64,000 nucleotides of DNA from Candidatus Pristimantibacillus lignocellulolyticus (lineage in GTDB: Bacteria; Bacillota; Bacilli; Paenibacillales; Paenibacillaceae), in contig CP097899.1 of NCBI GenBank assembly GCA_023639215.1, positions 1,581,001 through 1,645,000 of the forward strand, written 5' to 3'. Under the pieces are notes generated by a model. It saw nothing but the letters and a program-made list of their open reading frames with translations, was not told where the DNA came from and did not search any database. Made by a program: the position numbers and the translations under genes. Positions 25,913 through 34,404 of this stretch are shown in pieces; within the stretch, counting starts at the first letter, position 1; every line of letters begins with the position of its first letter.

Positions 25913-27073
25913 TTATTTCAGCATTTGAAAAACTTGCTCTACATCTTTATCACCACGACCAGAAAGGTTCACGATAATAATCTGATCTTGACTCATCGTT
26001 GGCGCAAGTTTTTTTGCATAAGCTATAGCATGTGCACTTTCTAATGCAGGAATGATTCCTTCTGTACGGGACAACTCTTGGAAGGCTGCTAACACTTCTT
26101 CATTAGAAATGGTTACATACTCAGCTCGACCACTTACTTTCAGATGGCTATGCTCTGGTCCAATTCCAGGATAATCAAGACCCGCTGCAATAGAATATGT
26201 TGGTTTTGGATTGCCTTCTTCATCAAGTAACACTAGACATTTAAATCCATGTAGTATACTTGGTACACCTTCAGTAAGTGATGGTGCTTGATCTGGTTCC
26301 ACGCCAATAAGACGTACAGACGGCTCGTCTATGTAATGAGCAAAAGCTCCAATTGCATTAGAACCTCCACCTACACATGCGATAACAGCATCAGGAAGGC
26401 GACCTTCTTTTTCAACAATTTGACGCTTAGATTCCTCACTAATAATAGATTGGAAATGTTTCACCATTGTAGGGAATGGATGTGGTCCTACTGCAGAACC
26501 AAGTAGGTAAAATGTATGTTTATAATTCTCAACAAGATCACCTAACGCAGCATCAACGGCGTCCTTCAAACGTCCTTGACCCGCTTCTACTGGTACTACT
26601 GTCGCTCCTAATAATTCCATACGGAATACATTTAGTGCTTGTCTACGCGTATCCTCTGCGCCCATATAGATAATACATTCCATATCGAACATCGCACACG
26701 CTGTTGCTGTAGCAACACCATGTTGCCCTGCACCAGTTTCAGCAATAACACGCTTTGCTCCCATACGTTTTGCAAGTAGAATTTGTCCAACGACATTATT
26801 TATTTTATGTGCTCCAGTGTGGTTCAAATCTTCGCGCTTCAAATAAATTTTTGCGCCACCCCACTCTTTCGTTAATCGATCTACATACGTAAGAGGATTT
26901 TCACGACCTACATATTCTTTCAAATAGTATTGAAGTTCTTCATTAAAGTCTGGGTCATCTTTAAAATGATAAAATTGCTCTGATAAATAATCCATTACTT
27001 CTTGTAATTCAGGAGGAACAAAACTACCGCCAAATTCACCAAAATAACCATCAACTCGCGTATTTTCACTCAC
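25913..27073 (-). CDS. trpB: Tryptophan synthase beta subunit, orphan copy
   Basis: 386 residues, PLP enzyme that condenses indole and serine. The Schiff-base lysine is K90 in HTGAHKINN; the phosphate-binding loop GGGSNAIG and the region GAEDTRRQALNVFRMELLGA are conserved, as in type 1 TrpB. The start is a GTG at 27073 with GGAGGTG upstream. No trpA, trpC or other trp gene is nearby, and the gene has its own terminator, so it is a lone copy. I see no T-box or TRAP-like leader in the 75 bases upstream, suggesting control unlike a normal trp operon. Confidence 0.96.
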   Translation of the reverse strand: MSENTRVDGYFGEFGGSFVPPELQEVMDYLSEQFYHFKDDPDFNEELQYYLKEYVGRENPLTYVDRLTKEWGGAKIYLKREDLNHTGAHKINNVVGQILLAKRMGAKRVIAETGAGQHGVATATACAMFDMECIIYMGAEDTRRQALNVFRMELLGATVVPVEAGQGRLKDAVDAALGDLVENYKHTFYLLGSAVGPHPFPTMVKHFQSIISEESKRQIVEKEGRLPDAVIACVGGGSNAIGAFAHYIDEPSVRLIGVEPDQAPSLTEGVPSILHGFKCLVLLDEEGNPKPTYSIAAGLDYPGIGPEHSHLKVSGRAEYVTISNEEVLAAFQELSRTEGIIPALESAHAIAYAKKLAPTMSQDQIIIVNLSGRGDKDVEQVFQMLK

Positions 27074-27148
27074 GATGTTGACACCTCCAATTCACATTAT
27101 AAAAGAGTTAATACTAATTAAGATATTATCATATGTAACGCCATTCTA

Positions 27149-28105
27149 TCACTTAATATTTGATTTATATTTCATCATGTTTACCGTTTGATTATGTAAT
27201 ACTAATAGTTTTTTATACCATTGATTCGTCTTTTCTGGATCTTTATCATTATAAAAAATATAGCCGCTTTTCGTCTGAATTTGTATATAAGGAGGATTTC
27301 TTTTAGTTATGTACATTCTAATTTCCCCGAGCTTACTGGAACGAAAATATCCTCGTAAAGAATTTAATGTTACTACGCCACTAATTTTTTTGACTTTAGG
27401 ATAGTTGTCTACTATTGATACACCTATAATATCCTCTACAAGAAAATTATCAGAATACATCGGATATTTAATAACTATCGTTTGACCTTGGGTAATTTGT
27501 AATTTGGGAGAATTAAATTCAGTTCGAATCATCATTAATGAAATAAGAATACAACAAAGCAATGTAATAAAAATTGTACTCCTCTTTATTATTTTTCCTG
27601 TTCGAGTTGCAGTATTAATGGTTATTCCAATACCCGCTCTTCTGGGAATGAGAACACGACGATCATTAGCATTGTCATAAGTAAATCCGTTCCTCCAATA
27701 CTCATCACCATCATCATTGACTAATAGACCGCTAACTTCTTGTTTATCATTAACGTACCAATCATGCTCTTGCTTTAGTACAATAGTTGCAATTAACGCT
27801 TGGCGGAAAGGTTTCGTTAACCAGAAAATCATTAATATTAACCAACCTATAAAATAGAGAACTTGAAATGTTGTTAATGAATGCAATGCAATAAGGGGGA
27901 TATATGATACGATCATCCATCGATTATTAATCTTTATTTTTCTGCTGTATTGCTGCTGAATAATTTGAATCTCAGGATTAGACAAAGCACCCTCAGGTAA
28001 CAATATTGCAAATAGCATGCCTTTCCGATACTTGGCTTGATTTAGGTATGTATAATAGATAATCAAATGACAAATAATTCCTATTAATACCAATATAATT
28101 GTCAA
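27149..28105 (-). CDS. Membrane protein with DUF5808-like segment
   Basis: 318 residues. There is one N-terminal membrane segment (about 2-22), a pair around 60-95, a soluble segment with DDGDEYWRNGFTYDNANDRR and GIGITIN that fits the DUF5808 signature, another membrane segment (about 175-195), and a C-terminal domain (ISGVVTLNSLRGYFRSSKL..YIQIQTKSGYIFYNDKDPEKT) that reads like a bacterial PH-type fold. Similar proteins have no defined function. The TTG at 28105 is used because GGGGGG lies nine to ten bases upstream. It is a single gene between trpB and the pucR terminator, with its own promoter. Confidence 0.72.
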   Translation of the reverse strand: MTIILVLIGIICHLIIYYTYLNQAKYRKGMLFAILLPEGALSNPEIQIIQQQYSRKIKINNRWMIVSYIPLIALHSLTTFQVLYFIGWLILMIFWLTKPFRQALIATIVLKQEHDWYVNDKQEVSGLLVNDDGDEYWRNGFTYDNANDRRVLIPRRAGIGITINTATRTGKIIKRSTIFITLLCCILISLMMIRTEFNSPKLQITQGQTIVIKYPMYSDNFLVEDIIGVSIVDNYPKVKKISGVVTLNSLRGYFRSSKLGEIRMYITKRNPPYIQIQTKSGYIFYNDKDPEKTNQWYKKLLVLHNQTVNMMKYKSNIK

Positions 28106-28152
28106 TGTATGTGACCCCCCCTTTACTATTGGATATTCATTACATATCGTTC

Positions 28153-28181
28153 ATTATAAGGCTGTCATAATTTACATTCAA
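28153..28181 (-). promoter_or_regulatory. Promoter candidate for the DUF5808 gene
   Basis: On the minus strand TTGAAT (28176-28181), 17-base spacer, perfect TATAAT (28153-28158). Confidence 0.55.
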
Positions 28182-28228
28182 CGATATAATAATTAATATT
28201 TAGTTATATTTACTCATTATGGTATTTA

Positions 28229-28281
28229 AATAAAGAGAGTAACGAATTGACTGCATGAAGTCATTCATTACTCTCTTTATT
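28229..28281 (-). terminator. Terminator of the pucR gene
   Basis: A 14-bp stem (AATAAAGAGAGTAA with TTACTCTCTTTATT) with an inner TGACT/AGTCA pair starts in the stop codon of the pucR gene. The minus-strand tail is TTTAAAT. Confidence 0.82.
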
Positions 28282-29906
28282 CACCCATGAAGATGATAGA
28301 CTTTTATCGCTAATTGTAATAATAATTTAATTTCTGGATTATCTAGTTTAAAGCCAAGCTCATGACTAATTCGTTCTAACCTGTAGTTAACGGTATTGTA
28401 ATGGACATACAATCGTTCAGCCGTTTCTTTTGCATTGCAGTTACATTCAAAATATGTTGATAACGTTGTTAGCAGCGTACCTTGTTGCTTACGTTCAAGA
28501 ACAAGCAAAGGATATAAGTAAAGCTGTTTGAATTCTTCCATTTCCTCTGTATCTTGCATGCGATAGAGAAGCAAATATACCCCTAGTTGGCTATAATGGT
28601 ATATTTCACTTTGTGTTAAATGTACCTTTCGAATTTCCATTACCCGCTTCGCTTCACGGTATGCTCCAGCAACTTCAGTAGCTTGCTCTACGACTCGACT
28701 TAAACATAGTGTAGCTTTCTTCTCATGGAGCACTGATTTTACGACATTATTAATTCCTTGCAAAAATGTATTACGCTGCTCCTTTGACCATCTTGCACCA
28801 CTTTGAGAAAGTAGAAAAGTTAATTCACCTTCTAATATAATCCACATAAGGCGTACACCTTGCTGCAATTCTGCATCCCAACGCAGTGACCTAACCATTT
28901 CCTGTAATTCTTTCACATTAGGATGCTCTTCCCAGAAAGATACAACACCAACCATATAAGTACTTGTATGATCTAATTCCCAGCCACATGCTTCTGCTCT
29001 TAGATGAATGTCAACATTGGATACCATTCTTCCAGATAGCCAATCTTGAACAAATTGATCGGAATATTTAGCTTCAATCTTCTTCCTTGCTTGCATATTA
29101 CTTATTTCAAAACCTAATAGTCGAGATGCCCAATTGACAGTTAAGGCATCCACCGTACTATACGGGCTATATTGTTCAATAATAACTAAACGATAAGATT
29201 GTTGAAACTCTCCTGGGACAATCATGCTATGTGCATGAAATGCTTCTTCTCCAATATGCAGCACGTTTGTTTCCATACGTTCTGATGAATACCATTTTTC
29301 CAATTCTTGTTCATTAACTTTTCCATACCATGCCTCAAGCTCCTGTGGCACAATGACCGTCTGATCTTGATCTATCAATATGACAGGATTATTAATCATA
29401 ATATATAGATGCTTCAAAAATGAAATTAGACCATCTCCATGCAACAATAGATGGGATAGCCTTTGCACTCTTGATTGTAGAATCATTAAGTCCTTTGCTT
29501 CGGAAACAAGAACTCGTTCCATAATTTCACGTACTAAGTCAGAGAAGGTTGTACTTGGTGGCAATTCAATTAATGGAAGTCCACAGCGATTAGCAGCATC
29601 AATAACTTCTTGCGGCACGCTATCAAAGAAACGCTTTGTTTTAATCCCAAGTGCAGCAACACCTTTTGTTGCTAATTGCTCAACTAATAATGCTAGTCGT
29701 TCAGGCCTATCTTTAAAGGGATAGCCTGTGGTCATGAGCAATTCACCAGCTCTTACCCAATCTACGACATCTGGTACTTCCATAACGTTTACACGAGTGA
29801 TCACATTATCTAGTCCTGTATGTCCGCCTAATAGGATAGCTTCTTTGAGATCGGGAACTTCAAATAGTGAATGGACCGTAAATAATTCTTGTTGAATAGT
29901 CTCCAT
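28281..29906 (-). CDS. PucR-family transcriptional regulator
   Basis: 541 residues. The N-terminal PucR domain (about 10-125; LFEVPDLKEAILLGGHTGLDNVITRVNVMEVPDV) probably senses a ligand, a middle region of GGDEF-like fold follows, and a C-terminal HTH_30 domain (about 480-535; NAKETAERLYVHYNTVNYRLERI) binds DNA. Family members control purine and ureide catabolism. Its place at the end of the biuret/transport cluster makes it the likely local regulator, and its effector could be a ureide. The upstream gene ends in a hairpin, so it may have partly independent expression. Confidence 0.9.
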   Translation of the reverse strand: METIQQELFTVHSLFEVPDLKEAILLGGHTGLDNVITRVNVMEVPDVVDWVRAGELLMTTGYPFKDRPERLALLVEQLATKGVAALGIKTKRFFDSVPQEVIDAANRCGLPLIELPPSTTFSDLVREIMERVLVSEAKDLMILQSRVQRLSHLLLHGDGLISFLKHLYIMINNPVILIDQDQTVIVPQELEAWYGKVNEQELEKWYSSERMETNVLHIGEEAFHAHSMIVPGEFQQSYRLVIIEQYSPYSTVDALTVNWASRLLGFEISNMQARKKIEAKYSDQFVQDWLSGRMVSNVDIHLRAEACGWELDHTSTYMVGVVSFWEEHPNVKELQEMVRSLRWDAELQQGVRLMWIILEGELTFLLSQSGARWSKEQRNTFLQGINNVVKSVLHEKKATLCLSRVVEQATEVAGAYREAKRVMEIRKVHLTQSEIYHYSQLGVYLLLYRMQDTEEMEEFKQLYLYPLLVLERKQQGTLLTTLSTYFECNCNAKETAERLYVHYNTVNYRLERISHELGFKLDNPEIKLLLQLAIKVYHLHG

Positions 29907-29954
29907 ATTTTACTTCCCCTCTCATCATGCTGTACGTCTATTTCATATGAATAT

Positions 29955-29980
29955 AGTCACTACAGATTACTGTAGTGACT
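29955..29980. other. Hairpin spanning the stop codon of the 29967 amidohydrolase gene
   Basis: AGTCACTACAG (29955-29965) and CTGTAGTGACT (29970-29980) are exact complements around a four-base loop that contains the stop codon. There is no T-run, so it is more likely an attenuator or a 3'-stabilising hairpin than a full terminator before pucR. Confidence 0.5.
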
Positions 29981-30635
29981 GAATTAATTCCTCTGACGAT
30001 GCTACATAGCCAAATATTCCACCTTGCTGATGAATCATTCGAAGTGCAGCGACTTGATCATTGTAATCAAATGCAGCGGTACCATCTGATAGTACAAGAC
30101 ATTGATAATCTCGATCATTTGCTTCCCTAACCGTACTATGCACGCACACATGAGTTGTAACACCACAGACGAGTAGATGTGTAATACTGTGTTGCTGCAG
30201 CACATCATCAAGTTCTGTCTTATAGAAAGCCCCTTTTCCTGGCTTATCAATAATAATTTCGTTATCCATTGGTGTAAGCTCGGGGACAATACTATGCCCT
30301 AGTTCACCTCTAATGAGAATACGGCCCATTGGTCCAACATCTCCAATACCCGCACCTTGCTGACGACTTCGGGCTAATTTGGAAGGAGGGCAATCTGATA
30401 GATCAGGGAGATGTCCCTCTCTCGTATGAATGACTAATATTCCTTGCTGACGTGCTATCTCTAGTACATGCTGCAACGTTGGAATAATAGATTTGGTTAA
30501 CGTAATATCATTGCCTAACATTTCACCAAATCCACCGGCTGCACAAAAATCGTTTTGCATATCTATGATGAGTAATGCTGTGGACTCTTTTGAATAATGA
30601 AATGAATACGGTAATGCTTGTTCAACGATATTCAT
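29967..30635 (-). CDS. Isochorismatase-fold cysteine amidohydrolase (candidate triuret/ureide hydrolase)
   Basis: 222 residues. The catalytic triad is visible as D25 (LLIIDMQNDFC), K131 (IDKPGKGAF) and C164 (GVTTHVCVHSTVREANDR). It is a clear paralogue of the biuret hydrolase at 37970-38662, but differs in the N-terminus and the substrate-facing loop (GGFGEMLGNDITL instead of GGYVDRMGYDLSL). Known relatives hydrolyse biuret, triuret or ureidoacrylate-type amides. Lying in the same cluster as an allophanate hydrolase, it plausibly acts on triuret or another acyl-urea one step before biuret. That substrate is inferred, not shown. Confidence 0.8.
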   Translation of the reverse strand: MNIVEQALPYSFHYSKESTALLIIDMQNDFCAAGGFGEMLGNDITLTKSIIPTLQHVLEIARQQGILVIHTREGHLPDLSDCPPSKLARSRQQGAGIGDVGPMGRILIRGELGHSIVPELTPMDNEIIIDKPGKGAFYKTELDDVLQQHSITHLLVCGVTTHVCVHSTVREANDRDYQCLVLSDGTAAFDYNDQVAALRMIHQQGGIFGYVASSEELIQSLQ

Positions 30636-30720
30636 GATCGATTCCCCCTTCGTAGAGTTGTGTGCAATTAGATAATTTACTACGTTAATCTTCTAGCACA
30701 ATATGTGTTTTAAAAGTCGA

Positions 30721-31161
30721 TTACATTCCTTTTAATGGACGATCAACAGCTACATCAACTAGTGTTGTATCAAAAAATACATTGTGCGGAACATTTTCTT
30801 CTACGGGTAAAAAGATACTAATCTGCTCAGAATCTATACTACCTTCATTTACTACGGAATGGACAACCTCAGCTGGAACATGGAATGTATCTCCCGCCTT
30901 GTAAGATTTCCACTCACCATTACATAACAAGCGAACTTGGCCAACTGTAATATGAATAATTTCAGCTACATTATGATAGTGAGGAAGAACGGCGCCACCG
31001 ACGCCGATCTTTTCCCACAGTACTGAATTTGCACGGAATCCCATTGCATTAGCAGATGCCGCAGTTACGATTTCTCGATGATACAGCTCCACATGATTAG
31101 GCATTAACTCCCACTGCTGATCTGCCATTTCTATTACTGTCGTTACTTCTTGCTTACTCAT
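30721..31161 (-). CDS. Cupin-domain protein
   Basis: 146 residues. A single conserved cupin barrel carries the metal-ligand motifs PHYHNVAEIIHITVGQVRLL and FHVPAEVVHSV. Such small cupins can be isomerases, dioxygenases or ligand-binding proteins. It sits between the substrate-binding lipoprotein and the first amidohydrolase in the ureide cluster, so it probably acts on the imported compound or a breakdown product. No specific reaction can be assigned. Confidence 0.8.
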   Translation of the reverse strand: MSKQEVTTVIEMADQQWELMPNHVELYHREIVTAASANAMGFRANSVLWEKIGVGGAVLPHYHNVAEIIHITVGQVRLLCNGEWKSYKAGDTFHVPAEVVHSVVNEGSIDSEQISIFLPVEENVPHNVFFDTTLVDVAVDRPLKGM

Positions 31162-31197
31162 CTGCTCAACCCTCTTTCTAGATTGTATTCATCTCTA

Positions 31198-32373
31198 TTA
31201 TTGTGGAATTGTACCGATGACACCTTCTACTAGGTAATTTGTAGATTCAAGATCTTCAACTGAAAGTACTTGATCTACTTCAATACGTACGGATCCACTT
31301 TGATCGTTAATTGGTCCTGCGAATGGATTCAATGTTCCATCTAGAAGTCCTGCTTTTTGTTCTTCTACATATTGTTGTACTTCTGCAGGAACATTTGCTC
31401 CGAATGTGCTAAGTTTTACTACCTCATCGGCCAATGTACCACGATATTTACCATCATATTTACTGCCTTTGAATTGACCTTCTGTCCCTACTTTAACCAT
31501 ATCTACGAATAGATCTCCCCAGTTCCATTCAGAACCAGTTACCCATCCATTCGGAGCAAGTTCATTAGCATCCGCATGATAACCAACTGTCATAATACCA
31601 CTGCGTTCTGCTGTTTCTACTACAGTTTTCATACAATCTTGGTGAAGTGTTAATAGATCTGCACCTGCGTCAATTAGTGAGTTAGCTGCATTAGCCTGTT
31701 GACCAGGATCACACCAGCTACCAGTAAATACAACGTTTGTTGTAATTTCAGGGTTAACCGATTGTGCACCAAGTGTAAATGCGTTAATGTTCAATAGTAC
31801 TTGGGGAATAGGTACGGATACGATAAAACCTAATTTTCCAGTTTCGGACATTTTACCTGCAGCAACACCTGCTAGATATACAGGTTCCCAAATCGTACCG
31901 AAGTAAGTACCTAGATTTTCCGCAGTTTTCAATCCGCCTTGGTGGTAGAACAACACATCGGGATGACGCTTTGCAACATTAAGTGCTGGTTCTAAGTGTC
32001 CATATGATGTTGGAAAAATTATTTTTGCACCTTCTTGAATCATTTGTTCCATAACACGTTCAGCTTCTGCACTTTCAGGTACATTCTCTGCACGAATAAC
32101 TTTAAGGTCAGGATAAGCTTCTTCTACAGCTACACTCCCTAGATAAGCTGCTTGGTTATAACCATAGTCATCTTTTGTTCCGACAAAAATAAATCCTACT
32201 GCTGAACTATCTAAACCTGCCACAACATTACTTACCGATTGGTCTGAATTATTAGTATTACCGCCATTTGATGTACTTGCATTGCTACCTGGTTGACTAC
32301 AGCCTGTTACGACTAGCATAAGAGCTAGTACTAGTACTATCATTGATTTCAATCCGTTGTTACGTATTTTCAT
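31198..32373 (-). CDS. BMP-family substrate-binding lipoprotein of an ABC importer
   Basis: 391 residues. A lipoprotein signal (MIVLVLALMLVVTGC) ends in a lipobox cysteine near residue 24 and is followed by an Asn/Ser/Gly-rich linker. The body is a Bmp/Med periplasmic-binding fold (GFIFVGTKDDYGYNQAAYLG.. GTYFGTIWEPVYLAGVAAG), the type usual for nucleoside and related importers. The ATG at 32373 has GGAGG eight bases upstream; a GTG 15 bases earlier overlaps it. It is encoded downstream of the two permeases and ATPase. Given the catabolic neighbours the ligand is probably a ureide or purine-derived compound. Confidence 0.9.
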   Translation of the reverse strand: MKIRNNGLKSMIVLVLALMLVVTGCSQPGSNASTSNGGNTNNSDQSVSNVVAGLDSSAVGFIFVGTKDDYGYNQAAYLGSVAVEEAYPDLKVIRAENVPESAEAERVMEQMIQEGAKIIFPTSYGHLEPALNVAKRHPDVLFYHQGGLKTAENLGTYFGTIWEPVYLAGVAAGKMSETGKLGFIVSVPIPQVLLNINAFTLGAQSVNPEITTNVVFTGSWCDPGQQANAANSLIDAGADLLTLHQDCMKTVVETAERSGIMTVGYHADANELAPNGWVTGSEWNWGDLFVDMVKVGTEGQFKGSKYDGKYRGTLADEVVKLSTFGANVPAEVQQYVEEQKAGLLDGTLNPFAGPINDQSGSVRIEVDQVLSVEDLESTNYLVEGVIGTIPQ

Positions 32374-32449
32374 GTTGTTTCCCTCCACTTTTCTAATCTA
32401 TTTGTATACTGCTTCAAAACTATATTGAGCGAGTTAAACTACTTAAAGC

Positions 32450-33355
32450 TTAACCCGAACCTGCGAGTACTTTTCCAAGTGCCTCGGGGGTTTGACTTTG
32501 TTTACGCCGCTCTACAATAAGAAGTGCTACTAAAGTCAGTACATATGGAACCATGAATAAGAAGTAAGGAGAGATTGCTAATCCTTGCTGTTGTACCGTC
32601 AATTGTAATGCTTGAGCGGCGCCAAATAGATATGCGCCAATCATTGCTTTCAACGGCTTCCATGATGCGAATATAACGAGTGCTACTGCTACAACACCTC
32701 GACCCGCGACCATGTTCTCTACCCAGCTATGGGTATAGGCCACAGATAATTGTGCTCCACCAATACCTGCAAGGAAACCACCAGCTAATACAGCTAAGTA
32801 ACGAACAAGCTTAGGATTAATTCCACTTGCGAACAACACCTCTTCACGTTCTCCTGCAGCTCTCAAAATAACACCGAGACGAGTACGGAAAATGACATAC
32901 CACAATAATGGAACAAGTAATAATGATAAATAGGTTAAGGGGTCATGATTGAATAAAATTTTCCCGATAAACGGAATGTCTGATAAGTAAGGAATAGGTA
33001 CCGGATTAAACCCAACGATTTGTTGACTTACAAAGTTTTTACCGAAGAAGGCTGTTATTCCCATTCCAAAAAACATAATCGTTAAACCTGTAGCTAGTTG
33101 ATTTGCACCACAACTAAGTACGAGAAAAGCATGAATTAATGAAATAAGTAGACCACATACTCCTCCTGCTAATGTCCCTATCCAAGGGTTTCCTGTCCAT
33201 ACGGTTACAGCAAATCCGCCTAGTGCACCGCATAACATCGAGCCTTCTGTACCTAGATTTATTACGCCTGCTCGTTCAGAAATTAATTCGCCTTGGCTGG
33301 CAATCATAACCGAAGTACCCGATCGTATTGCCCCTGTTAAAATATCTGCAATCAT
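32450..33355 (-). CDS. ABC importer permease (BranchedC/YufQ-like), second subunit
   Basis: 301 residues with about eight membrane segments. LISERAGVINLGTEGSMLCGALGGF is the typical N-terminal signature of the second permease of BMP-dependent importers, and ERREVLFASGINPKLVRYLAVL-like sequence contains the coupling helix. It overlaps the first permease gene by four bases and precedes the binding protein. It would form the membrane channel together with the 33352-34404 product. Confidence 0.9.
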   Translation of the reverse strand: MIADILTGAIRSGTSVMIASQGELISERAGVINLGTEGSMLCGALGGFAVTVWTGNPWIGTLAGGVCGLLISLIHAFLVLSCGANQLATGLTIMFFGMGITAFFGKNFVSQQIVGFNPVPIPYLSDIPFIGKILFNHDPLTYLSLLLVPLLWYVIFRTRLGVILRAAGEREEVLFASGINPKLVRYLAVLAGGFLAGIGGAQLSVAYTHSWVENMVAGRGVVAVALVIFASWKPLKAMIGAYLFGAAQALQLTVQQQGLAISPYFLFMVPYVLTLVALLIVERRKQSQTPEALGKVLAGSG

Positions 33356-34404
33356 TTTTTCACCAGCTTTCCGCTTCCAAGAATAAAGAATAAAACAAGT
33401 GCCATTAAAATATTTACGGAAGAAGACGGTAAGCCTGAGAAAATCTCAAGTTTATTTCCTGCAACACTAATCATACCTAGTAAGAAGGCTGAGGCCATTA
33501 AGCGAATGGGATGATTCCAAGCCATCATTGCTGCCAAGAAACCTAAATAACCAAAATTTGTTCCAACTGAAGCACGTAAACGTCCTTCAATACCAGCTAT
33601 TTCAATCATTCCTGCAATACCAGCAAGTGCACCAGCGGCAATTAATACCCAGAAATACATTTTATTAATTTGAAATCCAGCGCGTTCTGCTGCCAATCGA
33701 TTGCTACCTAATACTCTAATCTTGAAGCCTAATCTCGTTTTCGTAAGCACAAACCATACGATAATAGCTAATACAATGGCGACGATAAACCCTACATGTA
33801 GACGAGTACCATTAATAATTGGAAGTCTTAGTGTGTTTGCAATTTCGGGAGAGAATGGCCAGTTAAAAGAATTAGGATCTTTCAACATACCGTGAACGAA
33901 AAATCCTACAATGAATACTGCCACGTAGTTCAGTAGTACACTTGTAATAGTCTCGTTTAACTTGCCTTTTACTTTCAATACAGCGACTAGTCCAGCCCAT
34001 ACTGCACCACCACATGCACCTGCAAGTAACATAATTGGGATACCAATCATCGCAGGCATCGTATCAAGGTAGAAAACTGCAAACCAGGTAGCGAATAATG
34101 CACCAATGGCTAACTGTCCTTCACCACCAACATTGACTAATCCTGCTTTCGCAGGTAATGCTGCTGCTAACCCCGTAAGAATGAACGGTGTAGCCTTAAG
34201 TAATACTTCACCCAATCCATATAGATTACCAAATGTCGTCTGTACCATTGACCAGTAGAGCTCAATCGGATTTACTTTATAAAACGTTAGAAATATTCCA
34301 AACACGATAAAAGGTGCAATAATGGCAGCACTTTGTATCATCCATGATTGATTCCGTGCTAGAAAGGATTTATTATCTTTTGTAATCGTTGCGGCTATAC
34401 TCAT
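33352..34404 (-). CDS. ABC importer permease (YufP-like), first subunit
   Basis: 350 residues with about ten membrane segments. The segment PAKAGLVNVGGEGQLAIGALFATW is the family signature, and RVLGSNRLAAERAGFQINKMY carries the ATPase-coupling helix. Overlaps of four bases with the ATPase gene on one side and the second permease on the other show tight translational coupling. Confidence 0.9.
   Translation of the reverse strand: MSIAATITKDNKSFLARNQSWMIQSAAIIAPFIVFGIFLTFYKVNPIELYWSMVQTTFGNLYGLGEVLLKATPFILTGLAAALPAKAGLVNVGGEGQLAIGALFATWFAVFYLDTMPAMIGIPIMLLAGACGGAVWAGLVAVLKVKGKLNETITSVLLNYVAVFIVGFFVHGMLKDPNSFNWPFSPEIANTLRLPIINGTRLHVGFIVAIVLAIIVWFVLTKTRLGFKIRVLGSNRLAAERAGFQINKMYFWVLIAAGALAGIAGMIEIAGIEGRLRASVGTNFGYLGFLAAMMAWNHPIRLMASAFLLGMISVAGNKLEIFSGLPSSSVNILMALVLFFILGSGKLVKK

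Noticed and set aside
27074..27148. T-box or TRAP leader for trpB
   Set aside because: The gap is only 75 bases and shows neither a T-box core nor repeated GAG/TAG triplets.
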